From assembly GCA_001687465.1 (NCBI GenBank), contig LVLI01000004.1, positions 1 to 46,691 on the forward strand: a stretch of 46,691 nt of DNA, read 5' to 3'. The stretch comes from Halocafeteria seosinensis (Eukaryota; Sar; Bigyra; Bicosoecida). The notes beneath the pieces are model-generated. The model ran no database searches. It saw only the letters and a program-made list of their open reading frames with translations, and was not told the DNA's origin. This document shows positions 1-10,220 of the stretch, one piece after another. Position 1 is the stretch's first letter. Every line of letters begins with the position of its first letter. The position numbers and the translations under genes are program-made.

Positions 1-3000
1 GCGACACTTACAGCTCCACATGCAACACACATTGGTGGATCTTTAAATCCTATCTTTCCTGATAGAGGAAGCAAAGTTTCAATAGAGTATAAAATTGCTT
101 CAGTGAATCACGTATCATCGAAGCTGACTGTAGGTGAGACGATGTATCTTTCTTACTCATCTGTGTCGAATCGGAGTTTGGGTCGAGAATATCGAAATAA
201 TGTGTGGTTTGTCCCGTGCGACGTGGTAACAACTGACATAGTTTTATGGAACGAGAGTGTAATTAGTGAGGACGTTGCTCACAGCAATGCTGTTGTTGTA
301 GCGGGTGGAAGAGTATCGTATGAATTTTGGTTATTTGTGCCTGGTTATTTTGTGCCTTCTCCGTCTGTAGCGTTGGAGTTTGAGGATAGTTCAATGGTTC
401 GGTTGGGAGGTATAGATGTGTCAGATATTGTTGTGCATGTTAGTGAAGACCCTGAGCAAATTGATCCGGTCGGCAAAGGGATTTGCTATGGGCAGGAGAA
501 GGTGGTGGTTGGAGTCTCTCGCAATTCAAATATCCTCTGTGTTTCATTGTGCGACTTGAGTGTAATGCGTGGTATCCGTGGTTTATACGTAAAAGTATCC
601 ATTCCTTTTGAAGTGTCAGTTGTGCATTTTGTTTCTGCGGAATCGAGGTTACTGTTTTCAGCTGACTTTGGGGAACTGAGCGCTGGCAAAGAAAAAGTGC
701 TCAAGGATCTTCTGGTTGTGGAACCCGAATTTTCGTTGCTCAGCTTCAGTGTTGACAAGGAGGATGAAAGAGTGGACGTTGGTCAGGCGGTCCGTATGAA
801 TTTGGAGGTTTCGGTAAGTGGCGCACCGGCATTCAACCTTTGCGTGTTTGACCGGGCGTTGAACGAAGGGGGGGATCTCTCCCATGCGTTAGAAGTTATC
901 GATCCCAGTTATGCGGTATCCAACAGTTCGTGCTTGTTTACTTCAGTTGATAGGGTACAGAAAGACTCTAGACCGACACTGTCGTGGAGTGTCAGGATCC
1001 TCGTCGGTGTTGAGATCGGAAAAACTTACGTTCCCAGTTTGCTTGTGGAGTATCAAGTACTGCCTCATGGAGGGCGAGTAATTCAACAGGAGTGGACTAG
1101 TGGATTTGGCTTGGATACGAGCCTTGCAACGAAGATACCCAAAATTTCTACATTTCTGTATTCTGATGATTTAACTCTGGCAAATGATGCGATTGTGTCG
1201 GGACAACTGCTGACTGCCGAGATTAATATTTGGCTCCCTCGAGGGACATACAAGAATTCTAAAATCCAGCTGGATTGTGCAGGCGATTGCAGCATACAAG
1301 CTGCATTTTTGCACGACGTACAGCTACCAGACTCAGAGCGTACTACGGGTATAATGAATTTGACCATCGACCACACAGATAAGGTGGCAAGCATTGATAT
1401 ACCTGCGTTGATACGGAATGCGAAGAGTACCGCAAATGGAAACATTTCCGTCGTCTACACTGTTCAAAAGCTCCCTCCGGTAGAGTTTCCTGTGACAATA
1501 AATCAAAGCATCTTAACAACGTTCTCTTCGCCGCACTTTTTAGTTACTTCTTGTGGATGCGTCCGACCCGATGTCGCATGTGGTCAGGAGGGTACATGCC
1601 CAGCCATCTTCGAGCATCACCCGTTTATTTCGTTACGAGTAAATCTCGACACGGAGAACACTAGTATCATTACTGGTTCTCCGTTTGCTTCAGAGGTGTC
1701 ACTGACATCTGAGGTTCCGTTTTCAGGGGGTATGCAAAAAGTCTTTAACATTGAAATGGAGATATTCTTGCCTTCTTTCGTTGACACGGACACTGGTCAG
1801 TTGCTGCTACGTTTTGGATCTGATGAAGAATTCTATGGAGACTTTATAACACCAGATCATTCAATGTTGCTCTGGTATGACGAAAACGTTGATCCTTGTC
1901 GGCGTAATATTTCCAGTGAAGTGGAAGCCAGGTTGTTGGGCTCGGGACTGATTTCTACTGAGTGCTCCTCGAACGCAAGACGTTTGACGGAAGGAACTGC
2001 GGAGGGCGTCAACGTTCTCGAATTCAGATTTTCGGAATTGGAACTACCAATAAATATGGAGGCCAGAGTTCAACATGTTGTCCGTGCTTCTACGAATCCA
2101 AATTTGACTATTCCATTCCTAATTTCAAGTAGTTGGTTCTCAGCCCCTGCCACCTCTGTCAATGCTCGAGCCCTCTTCAGAGAATCCGCGGCTTCTATGG
2201 CCACAGTTGCTCCATTATCTATTGCATGTGATGACACATATTCATGCAATGGTAATGGAAAATGCATGAAATCGAACGATACGGTCACGTGCTCGTGCGA
2301 TACTGGGTAGACAGGCGAGGATTGCTGTAAGTGTGATTTGACAGCCACTAGTGGCGTATGCAACGATCATGGTGAGTGTGATAGAGGAACGTGTGTTTGT
2401 GATCCGGGATACAATGCGGCTGATCAGGATCCTTTTTGTCGTGGCACTAGGTGTAATGATTCTCCTCTGGCCTGCTCGTTCTGGGGAAAATGCCCAGTGA
2501 ACTGTGGCGTTTCCGATTGGTCTAGTGCAGGTCCTTGTCTCATGGGTGAGGCGGGGCCTGTTGAGCTCCAGAGACGGGAAGTACGACGCCTACCACGAAA
2601 TGGTGGAGATTCCTGCCCTAAGTTGTTGCGCAATCAGACATGTGCAGTACCTGTCCAGGAGGCCCAATGTGAAATTTCAAGAATCTCCTTTTCTTTGAGT
2701 GTTAGGAATGCCCCAGTTAATTTGAAGGCTTCAGATCAGGCTGCGCGGTATGCAGCCGTAACTCTTGTGTTCGTTAGCATGGTTTGCTGCATAATATGGA
2801 TAAAACGACGACGTGCTGATTCTCGGTATTACTTGCGTCCCTGGAGAGGCAAACAATGGTTGTTTCCGCACTGGAGAAATTATCTACTGGTATGGTGGTT
2901 TATTTGGGAGGGCTTTATGCTTGCTGCACCGGCATTTCTTGCCGAGATACCTTGGTTTCCGTATGTTCCCGTCAAAGGGATGGTACGCTTACTGTCTTTG

Positions 3001-6000
3001 ATTGGTATTCGTATCCTCGGTGTCTTCTTTGCCGTATTTTTCGTTGCGTGCGTGGCTGTTGCTGCTGTCAGTTTCGGTCTTTTTCTCCAGTACCGGCGTT
3101 TTCGTAGCGGAATCGCGAAGAGTAGACGGGAAGATACGAGGAAGCCTAGGGAGCGGCGTCATTCGATTGCAGAGTCTGAATATGAACATAGTGATCATGT
3201 TGGCGAGCGACCATCTGGACCGCGTTCTCTGAAGTTAAGCAGGATGAGACGAAGTTTGCACGAAGTAGTTACTCCGGACGCACTAAATCAAGTTCTCCGG
3301 AACTTACCTGCATCTCATAAGATCGTAAGCGGTCTGATATTACTGTGCATGTACTTTTCTACCACTCTCCTAAGTGTATTCTTTGAGGTGTGGACGTGTG
3401 GATTTCCCTTCGGACAGTTCGAATATGTAAACGGAAACTGCCAACGCCAGGATTGTTGGGAGCCTAAGCAAATCGTGACAATCTGCATCGCGGCTGTCTT
3501 CATGACGATATACCTCCCACTTTCGTCAATCTCTACAGCAATTCGATTAAGGTGGGATGAACCTCGATTTGACTCACTCTCCTTGGGTCGGAACAGCGGC
3601 TCTACAGAATTGGGGATGCCCAACAGGTGGCAAAACTCCGGGCCTTCGGTAGATTGGCGAGCGAGTCAACTTGTGGATCGACAATTTGATAGAGAGAGCC
3701 GTATCCGAAGGCTCTTTGTCAGAGAAATCAGCATCGAAGAGGAAGATTACGCGAAGATGTTGCCAGGGGCCGACGAAAAGACTGAGATCCAACTATCTAT
3801 CTGGTTCATGTTCATGCATTTCGTAACGAAAGGTTTCAGTGTGTGGGCTGGGGTCGTTCTTGGACCTCATTCGCCATTGGGAGCTATTCTGGTCGTGACG
3901 ACCATCAACACAGGAATGTTCGTTGTCTCTTGGCGTCATAAAGTTGTGAATCTTCCACGTTTGCGGTTGCTACCACGATTTGCTTACGGAGTGAGCAGTT
4001 GGACATGCTGGTGGCTTCTTTTCATCTACGCTGCTGTTGGCACCCAAGACTCCTATAAAACACAGGTTGGAGAAGATAGAAGATTTCAGTTCAAAATAAA
4101 TAATGGCGATACTCAGTTCGCGACCTCCCCTATCGTGGTTCTTGCAGCAGTCTTATGGCTCGTAGCGATATTCGTTTGTCTCAGCTTGTGGCAATCAGAA
4201 CAGCGCCAGTGCTTCTTCGGAGTTCCTCTATTCCGAAACACTAGCAGCAACAAAATGGGAGGAAAGCCCTCTTCGGGAGCTCAACGACCAACGTGTCGGA
4301 CCCAAGGAGCCAGCACACCGGCTAGATCACACGGCAACGGAGCTAAAGCGAAGCGAACAACCCCCATTAAAGGAAAGAAGCGAAGCAAGGCGAATGGAAC
4401 TTTGCGCATGAAATATTATAGAAGTACGCGCTCACATTGTACTGTGCTACACTACGATCACACATACCTCATCCTCAATTGGTTACTTGCAGGCAGGAAC
4501 GAGGAAATGAGAGAAAGAAATTGTGAGTGCTACTTTACAGATGCTTATGTTTACATGACTTCGACATATAAGAATGTCATTTGCTAGCAGGGGCTGAAAG
4601 TATTGCGTCCAACAAGCACGTATCCCGAGGCCCTGAACCAATGACAGAGAAGCCATTGAGTAGTATGTCGCGCAGACATGGTGAGTGGATGTAGTGTTAG
4701 ACACACGTCCCACTGACAAGCTGGTTAACCTTCGTAGTTGCAGGTAATGAATTGGTTGGTAAAAGCAAAAAACATGGACATCGAAAAAATACAGGGAAAG
4801 AATACTCTCGACATGCAAAACAACTGGGTGCACGATCCACTGGCAATCTTGTTGAATTAGAGCGAACTGATTCCAAGCGCTCGGGTAACAAACAGAGCGC
4901 AGTCGGGTCCTCGCGGCAATTGGTGGAGCCTAGCCAACCGTTTGGCACGCTCGACGAGGTGCACGAAAATGTCTCGACGCAATGCCACCAAGGCTTGACA
5001 ATTGCAAGCACCCTGTATGGATATGAAGAAGAGAACGATATTGATTTCCAAGATGCACTGCAAGAGCTTCGGAATTTAAATGATAGCTCGAACCACTCGT
5101 CAAGGCTGGTAGAAGGAGGGCATAAAACCGAAACAAGACCTCGCGATAAGGTTCGCTCTGAAGCAGACAGAAAGCATTCTCTCAGAGGATCGAAGCGCGA
5201 TCGAACATACGGGATCACACATGCAACACATGGTATGTAGGAGCTGCATTACCAGTCAGATAACTTGTTCTTCGATTTAGGAGCAATACATGCATCATGC
5301 AGGTAGGGGGGATAGGCGACAGAAACTAGGGAGCTCCAAAGATGCCAGAGGTACCAATTCTAAGGGTACCACTTCAGGTGCGGAGCGGCCCATGGGCATT
5401 ATAGTACGAAACTCCTTATCGACTGCCCTTGATTCATTTACACAGAACGAAGGGACGATGGTCAACCAATTGCCTCAGATGATTTCCCATCGCTGGGGGA
5501 AAGACCGAGAAGGAATGATAAATCATCGGAGGAAGGATCGACCGAGGGAACATGTATGTTTCAGATGCAGACAATACTCCTTATATCTAGAATTGAGTCT
5601 GCGTGGTTGCAGCTGGAAAGGGTAAGACGGAGCAAAATGACGCAATAGAGTTCGAGGATTTGGAGTGTAAGTCATGGAAACAGATGACGTGCATTCTGCC
5701 CTGTGCTCTTGATTATTGATCACACTAATTCTTTAACTTACAGTTTTTGAGCCAGCTAACGAGGCGGCTGTCCACAGGGAGCCTTCCTTGAACGGTTTGA
5801 ATACAGGTACAGATACATCAAGGAGGTGTAGGATTGTATACTGTTCAATTGTATTTTTTTGATGTTGCAGATGAATATTCAATGGCGCAAGAAAAGCCCA
5901 CTGCTTCACTGCTGGGCGTAAATCCGGTAAATGGCACAAGGGCAACGGTATCCAACTCTAATGAAGAGACGATACCATCAACTGTGGTGGAGAGAGCTCC

Positions 6001-6607
6001 CGTGCTATCAAGAGGAGCATACCCTAGGACAATTACTCCGCCAGCGTCCGATGCTACGACTGAGTATCTACCCGGCACTCCTGTTCAACGCACCCCGCTG
6101 ACCGAAGAAAAAACATCAGCTAAGTCTCGCTATGCCGCGAAGACGGTGATGAGGCTCTTCAATGCCGCGAAGAGTCGTAACTTTGGTGCAATCAGGTCGA
6201 TGGCCACTTCCTCTGACTGTCTTCTGACAACTGATGCGGCGGGAAACACGCTCCTTCATAAGCTTCTGAAAGGAGATAGCTTGGAGGATCACTCTGTTGC
6301 TAGAGCAATTTTGGAGGATGAAGATATCAGCATCGATCCGAATATTCAGGATGGTAACGGCAAAACATTACTGCACTTGGCAGTTGAGAATGGAAGCATA
6401 GAAATTGCCGATACCCTGTTTGCAATTGGCGCTGATCCGAACATCGTAGACAGAGAGAGGAAAACTGTACTAAAACATTTGGTGGAAACCAGGCAGTTTA
6501 ATTTATGTCAATACTTTTTCCGTCAGTACGACACATTATTTGACATGAGTGTCCCAAGCAATGCTTCGGCGTTGCTTGAGGAGCGGAGATCTCGTCCAGT
6601 AAACTAG
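1..6607 (+). CDS. Large multipass surface receptor-like protein with EGF, TSP1-like and ankyrin regions (5' partial, one in-frame stop)
   Basis: The frame is open from base 1, so the 5' end lies outside the window. Proposed exons are 1-4423, 4493-4522, 4591-4680, 4744-5232, 5303-5557, 5613-5666, 5744-5806 and 5871-6607, all joined in phase 1. Counting codons from base 1, residues 1-740 look extracellular (beta-rich, many N-x-S/T sites). EGF-like modules lie at about 743-820, a TSP1-like module (VSDW, RREVRR, final Cys pairs) at about 835-890, and about nine hydrophobic segments between 914 and 1397. A hydrophilic tail follows, ending in ankyrin-like repeats (NTLLHKLL, GKTLLHLAVENG, GADPNIVD). 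This suggests an adhesion receptor with a cytoplasmic interaction tail; ligand and partners are unknown. A TAG at 2308-2310 interrupts the otherwise continuous frame. It could be a real null allele, a readthrough site or a sequence error. The tail could be a separate gene, but matched intron phases favour one. Confidence 0.75.
2308..2310 (+). other. In-frame TAG inside an EGF-like module
   Basis: The residues around it read C-S-C-D-T-G-stop-T-G-E-D-C. This matches the EGF spacing C-x-C-x2-G-[aromatic]-x-G-x2-C, with the stop at the aromatic position. Coding continues in the same frame on both sides for hundreds of codons. One transition from TGG (Trp) explains it. TAG is also the terminal stop of the EF-hand gene ending at 19970, so a reassigned code is unlikely. 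Confidence 0.9.
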
Positions 6608-6699
6608 CACAAGTGCCTACACGTACCATCTGTTGTTCGCATATGTCGACCATCGGCGGAACAGTTCCCCGAAATTGTAGCGAGTGAGATGCCACAGAT

Positions 6700-7194
6700 T
6701 TACACTGCTCTTACAGTGACATAAAACGCGAAAATTTGCATACATGAGTAGATGCTAACAAGATGGGCTGATACCGTATAGCATTTAAGGAATTTATACG
6801 AGACGCAGAATGGACATACAGTTAATGTTTTGGTGTACCATTCTGATTCGTTGAGATGTGTAAGCAGACTATTGTCAGGATATTTACGTTCCAGGAAGGT
6901 TTTCGTGTACATGAAGTACTGATAGGCACTGTTCCCTTTTAGCAAGTCTCCGTTGGCCTTCCGTCCATGGTCGGCTAGGTACGTCCCATACTCGCCTAGG
7001 AGTGTCTGTGAGCAGACCACAGACTCTTCCACAAGGTCTACAGATGGGAGCTGTTTACTGGCCAAGAAGCTTTCGAGTTGATTTCGTGCCGATTGATAGT
7101 TGTCTCTGTTTTTATCAGAGTTGCCAGCTACAGCCAGTTGTGCGTAGACGACTGGCATGGGAGCATCCCCCTCGTCGAGCTCGTCTGTTTCCAT
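6700..7194 (-). pseudogene. Fragment resembling the N-terminal domain of a tyrosine-recombinase (Crypton-like) element protein
   Basis: An ATG at 7194 opens an acidic start (METDELDEGD), followed by a helical region containing SARNQLESFL, LLGEYGTYLAD and YQYFMYTKTFLERKYPDN, then ESEWYT near 6832-6846. That order (short N-terminal helices, LxEYGxxL, a Y-rich helix, then a W-Y-T motif) is how I remember the N-terminal region of Crypton-type and related tyrosine-recombinase proteins of protists. After the W-Y-T the reading becomes Cys- and hydrophobic-rich without family character. No catalytic R-H-R-Y region follows before the neighbouring gene ends at 6607. It is therefore a truncated relic or lacks its remaining exons. 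It lies tail-to-tail with the receptor-like gene. The assignment is from remembered pattern, not a search. Confidence 0.4.
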
Positions 7195-7420
7195 TCTATG
7201 CAAGAGTGCCAATAACACACGTGCTTGTTTTTTAAGTGTACGTGTGTATTACAGTATGGATTAGATCCGTCGTTAATTCATTGTTTGACTTACGAACAAC
7301 TGGCTACCCTTTCTCTGCCGAATTCCTAACACTTCCATGCATGTTGAAGTTGTGCACAATGTGCAGTGTGATCCGGGCGGAGAGCCCGGTCCGAAAATGG
7401 TCCGACGCGAAGCCGATATA

Positions 7421-7450
7421 CCCTAGGATGCAGAAATAGGGGCCGATTCT
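7421..7450 (+). repeat. Left terminal inverted repeat
   Basis: It begins CCCTAGGATGCAGAAATA and ends GGCCGATTCT. It pairs with 8759-8788 in inverted orientation with a single mismatch. Confidence 0.85.
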
Positions 7451-7961
7451 AAATGTGCCCTTATTATTGACGCTCTTATGCAGGTCTCCGACTGAGTAGA
7501 GAGCGATACCATGAGAACGGCAATCATATTTTGTGTACTCTGTCAAGTTTTTGCTTTCAAAGCATTTCTGGTTACAAAGATATGGCCCGATTTCTTGGTC
7601 ACGAGAGGGCTCGAAAAGTGGCCAGGGGTCAATTTGTGTGTCCCCTTTGCCTCCCCCTTGGGGTGGTGGAAGTTTTGCGAATGTCCAGAACGTTCGCCAA
7701 CCGATTGCAAAAAACCACCAACTGTGAAGTTCGACTTAGGTTCTTAGTCACGCATCTCACACGCCTGTCAGGGGTTGTTGGCAGATCTAACGCACGAAAA
7801 CCAATTACATACATTCTCAGCAACCATAATTACCACGGATTTTAGATTGCCGCTTCTTATCTCTTTGCACCAGGCGAAACGAGTTCAAAATTCTTCGCAG
7901 CAGCGTTTCACAAGCCCCGACGCACCTCTAATAGGGCATGGATAAGGGTAGCACTACATGA

Positions 7962-8336
7962 CGCAAGCAGAACGAGGAGATTCGTCAAAGGTGCGAACTT
8001 GCTTGGACTCGTTGTAATCCTTTCGGCACTGTGTCCCAGCACGAACTGCTTCAGCTGCTTCTTGAGCCTCTGGACCTCAAAGAATTCGGGCCAATGCTTC
8101 GACCTGCTGACCTACGCAATGCTCCGATGCTCCGTGCTGTGGGTACGTATTACATTCCCAGTCCCTGTGTAAATTCCATGCTTGTGCGGGAAGCAATTTG
8201 CCGCAAACTGTTCAAACCGATTCTCTTCCCGGCATGACCCGTTCTGAGCTAGAGCTATTGTTCAAACAAGGGGTTTGCAGGCACTAGAGCTCCAAAATCC
8301 TTTCTTGTACAGCTGCTGCAAGAGGCCATTAACTAA
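7962..8336 (+). CDS. Possible two-exon reading frame inside the inverted-repeat element, function unknown
   Basis: A frame opens after a stop at 7959 and reads a charged, Leu-rich stretch (KQNEEIRQRCELAW, then HELLQLLLEPLDLKEFG). A plausible intron, 8143-8280 (donor GTACGT, acceptor TTTGCAG), joins it in phase to 8281-8336, giving APMLRAV-GTRAPKSFLVQ and a TAA stop. The result is a little over 70 residues with no start codon clearly tied to it. More coding-like pieces follow in shifted frames at about 8380-8600 (for example GELLAGDEEEQH and DEFDASYVQVLAR), as in a decayed gene. I do not recognise a transposase motif. It may be the remnant of the element's own protein or captured sequence. Confidence 0.25.
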
Positions 8337-8758
8337 AAGGAGCAGGCGGATTCAAAACCATGGGGCACTGAGTGTACCACCAGTCATTTTTGTCGTGGAG
8401 AGCTTCTTGCGGGAGACGAAGAAGAACAGCACATTATTAACAAATGAAAAGGTTATTCAGAAACTGAAAACTCCTGGCAGTATGCGCCATCGCTCCAGGA
8501 GAACCTTGGCGATGAGTTTGATGCTTCATACGTCCAAGTTTTGGCGCGCAGCTCAGCCTCAGATCTGTTCCATCCATTTTCTGTACTTCCATGAAGGTTT
8601 AGTCCGCGAAGACAAAAATAGCACAATATACATGTATTTTTCTTTATATTTTGATTGCTTACACTCCGTTAAACACCTTCGAATCATTCAAATACGACCG
8701 TTTTGAAGAATCGGCCCTTTAAATTGACATCCGAATGTTGGCAACTTCAAGTTACCGC

Positions 8759-8788
8759 AGAATCGGCCCTTATTTCTGCATCCTAGGG
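8759..8788 (-). repeat. Right terminal inverted repeat
   Basis: This is the inverted partner of 7421-7450; its inner half starts AGAATCGGCCCTTATTTC. The inner 13 bases (AGAATCGGCCCTT) also occur as a direct copy at 8707-8719, 52 bp further in. Confidence 0.85.
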
Positions 8789-8790
8789 TA

Positions 8791-9173
8791 TGTGCCCAGC
8801 AGCTCAATGACGGTGGTTTCGGCAAGGGAGGAACCACGTCTGTCGGTTCCACGCTTATTCGTCCGAGTCGGCGTCATTCGTCTCCGACGATGTTGTACAA
8901 AGGATTATAGTGGTATAAACGGAGTTAACGAGTTCTCGTGTCACCATTGTGGTCCTCAGAGGTGCAACGGCTCACTTTCATCTTTAAGCGTGCGCTCACT
9001 CGAAACTGTTGTGGATAAGAAAACCGGACGCTTTCCCTCCACAATGTACCGTAAAATGCTTTGCTGTTGAAAATACCGGAAAGCTAAAGTGGTTCGATCG
9101 AAAGACGTTATGGCTCACAGTCATCTATCACCTTTTTGATTAAGTGAAAGCTTCCTGGGAACATGTCTCATAG
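8791..9173. other. Stretch without a supported gene
   Basis: This lies between the right end of the inverted-repeat element and the beta-helix relic. A short + strand frame near 8797-8903 reads a Gly/Ser-rich peptide (QLNDGGFGKGGTTSVGS) but stops quickly and has no start or splice context that I trust. Nothing else is supported here. Confidence 0.5.
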
Positions 9174-10146
9174 TCAGCTTACCGCATCGTACCAGCGGAA
9201 CTCTTTCAGCCCCGTTGGCATCGTGGCATTCTGTGTACCAGGTTGGACAAAACTAGCATCTGGAGCCGACGATTCATTCCTCAGTCGGCCCAGTGACCAC
9301 GAAGATGTGGAGCTACTTGAAGGAGACTCCGAACTTGGTGTAGTAGATAAACGCTGACTTGGTGACGGAATAGGAGATGGGAATCGTAGAAACGGCAGAT
9401 CCTCATCATCATAGTCTCCATCTAAAGCCCAATCGTCATTAGTCCATCGCTGTACTCCTCCTTTGTGATACAGTGTTCCACGGATATGTAACAAATCATC
9501 TGAATTTGCTATCTCTGTAAGCTTATTGCCAACGTCCACACCGATGATTGCCGATGTTTCTTCGGTGCCACTGTTGTATACCGAGTATGTCACTTGATAG
9601 TACCACTTGCTTTACTGTCTATGTGTCCTATAGTTCCACCAGTATGCACACCTGTGGGTGCTCCTGATGCGTATGCATTTGTGATGTAGACATCTATGTT
9701 GCCCCGTACAATACCTCTTGCTTATACACCACTAATATCTCCTCGTGTATAACAGTCTATGATATGTACTTCACCCTGTTGTGTGCTGTATTGTCTCCAC
9801 TGATCCCTCCACTATAATCTGCAGATATCTGCCCCACCCTATAGCATTCCTTGATTGAAACAAAGCCACGGGTGTATGTCCAGGACTTTGGCCTCCAATA
9901 CCGCCACTCTCTTCGCCAAGGATGAGGTCTCCCGTGGAATAGGAGCCGAATGGTGAACACTTGACCATTCTTATAACTAGGAGCATGTCCACAAGCACAA
10001 CCTGCACTATCTCCTGCAACATCTCCAGTCGAAGATATATCATATAGATCCCGGTCGCCAACTTCCACAAGTTGTCCATCTTCACAAAACCCATTTGATG
10101 GGACTATACCCGCGGTATAAGCTCGTTTTCCCACTGGTATGGTATT
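9174..10146 (-). pseudogene. Decayed GLUG-like beta-helix repeat protein gene
   Basis: Read on the minus strand, repeat-like phrases occur in order but in three frames: STGDVAGDSAGCACGHA, then SYSTGDLILGEESGGIGGQ, then ISADYSGGISGDNT, then VHIIDCYTRGDISG, then NIDVYITNAYASGAPTGVHTGG, and finally TYSVYNSGTEET. The pattern (x-I-x-N/D-x-Y-S/T-x-G-x-I-x-G ... G-G-I-x-G) is that of GLUG-type beta-helix repeats. The last phrase leads to RWTNDDWALDGDYDDEDLPF and a Ser/Pro-rich tail, which resembles the usual end of algal members of this family. Stops and at least three frame changes (for instance near 9784 and at the TAA codon at 9721-9723) show it cannot encode one protein as it stands. It would have been a secreted or surface protein. 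Its 5' end abuts the divergent gene starting at 10221. Confidence 0.6.
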
Positions 10147-10220
10147 GTATTCGCTCGTAGAGGGAGAGTGAACCGTAGGTCATACAGGGAAGCTGTCGGT
10201 GGCGGTCTGTATGAAGAGCC

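Larger units (their letters stand above)
7421..8788. mobile_element. DNA-transposon-like element with 30-bp terminal inverted repeats and TA flanks
   Basis: The left end (7421-7450) and the reverse complement of the right end (8759-8788) are identical over 30 bp except for one base. Both ends are flanked by TA (7419-7420 and 8789-8790), as expected for target-site duplication by a TA-targeting DNA transposon of the Tc1/mariner superfamily or similar. The ATA/TAT flanks could instead be three more repeat bases. The interior is about 1.37 kb and holds only short reading frames, so the copy looks non-autonomous or decayed. The near-perfect ends imply fairly recent mobility. I saw no other copy in the window. 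Confidence 0.7.

Noticed and set aside
2308-2310. Reassigned genetic code (TAG as sense codon)
   Set aside because: TAG terminates the EF-hand gene at 19968-19970 and the receptor-like gene at 6605-6607, so a general reassignment does not fit.
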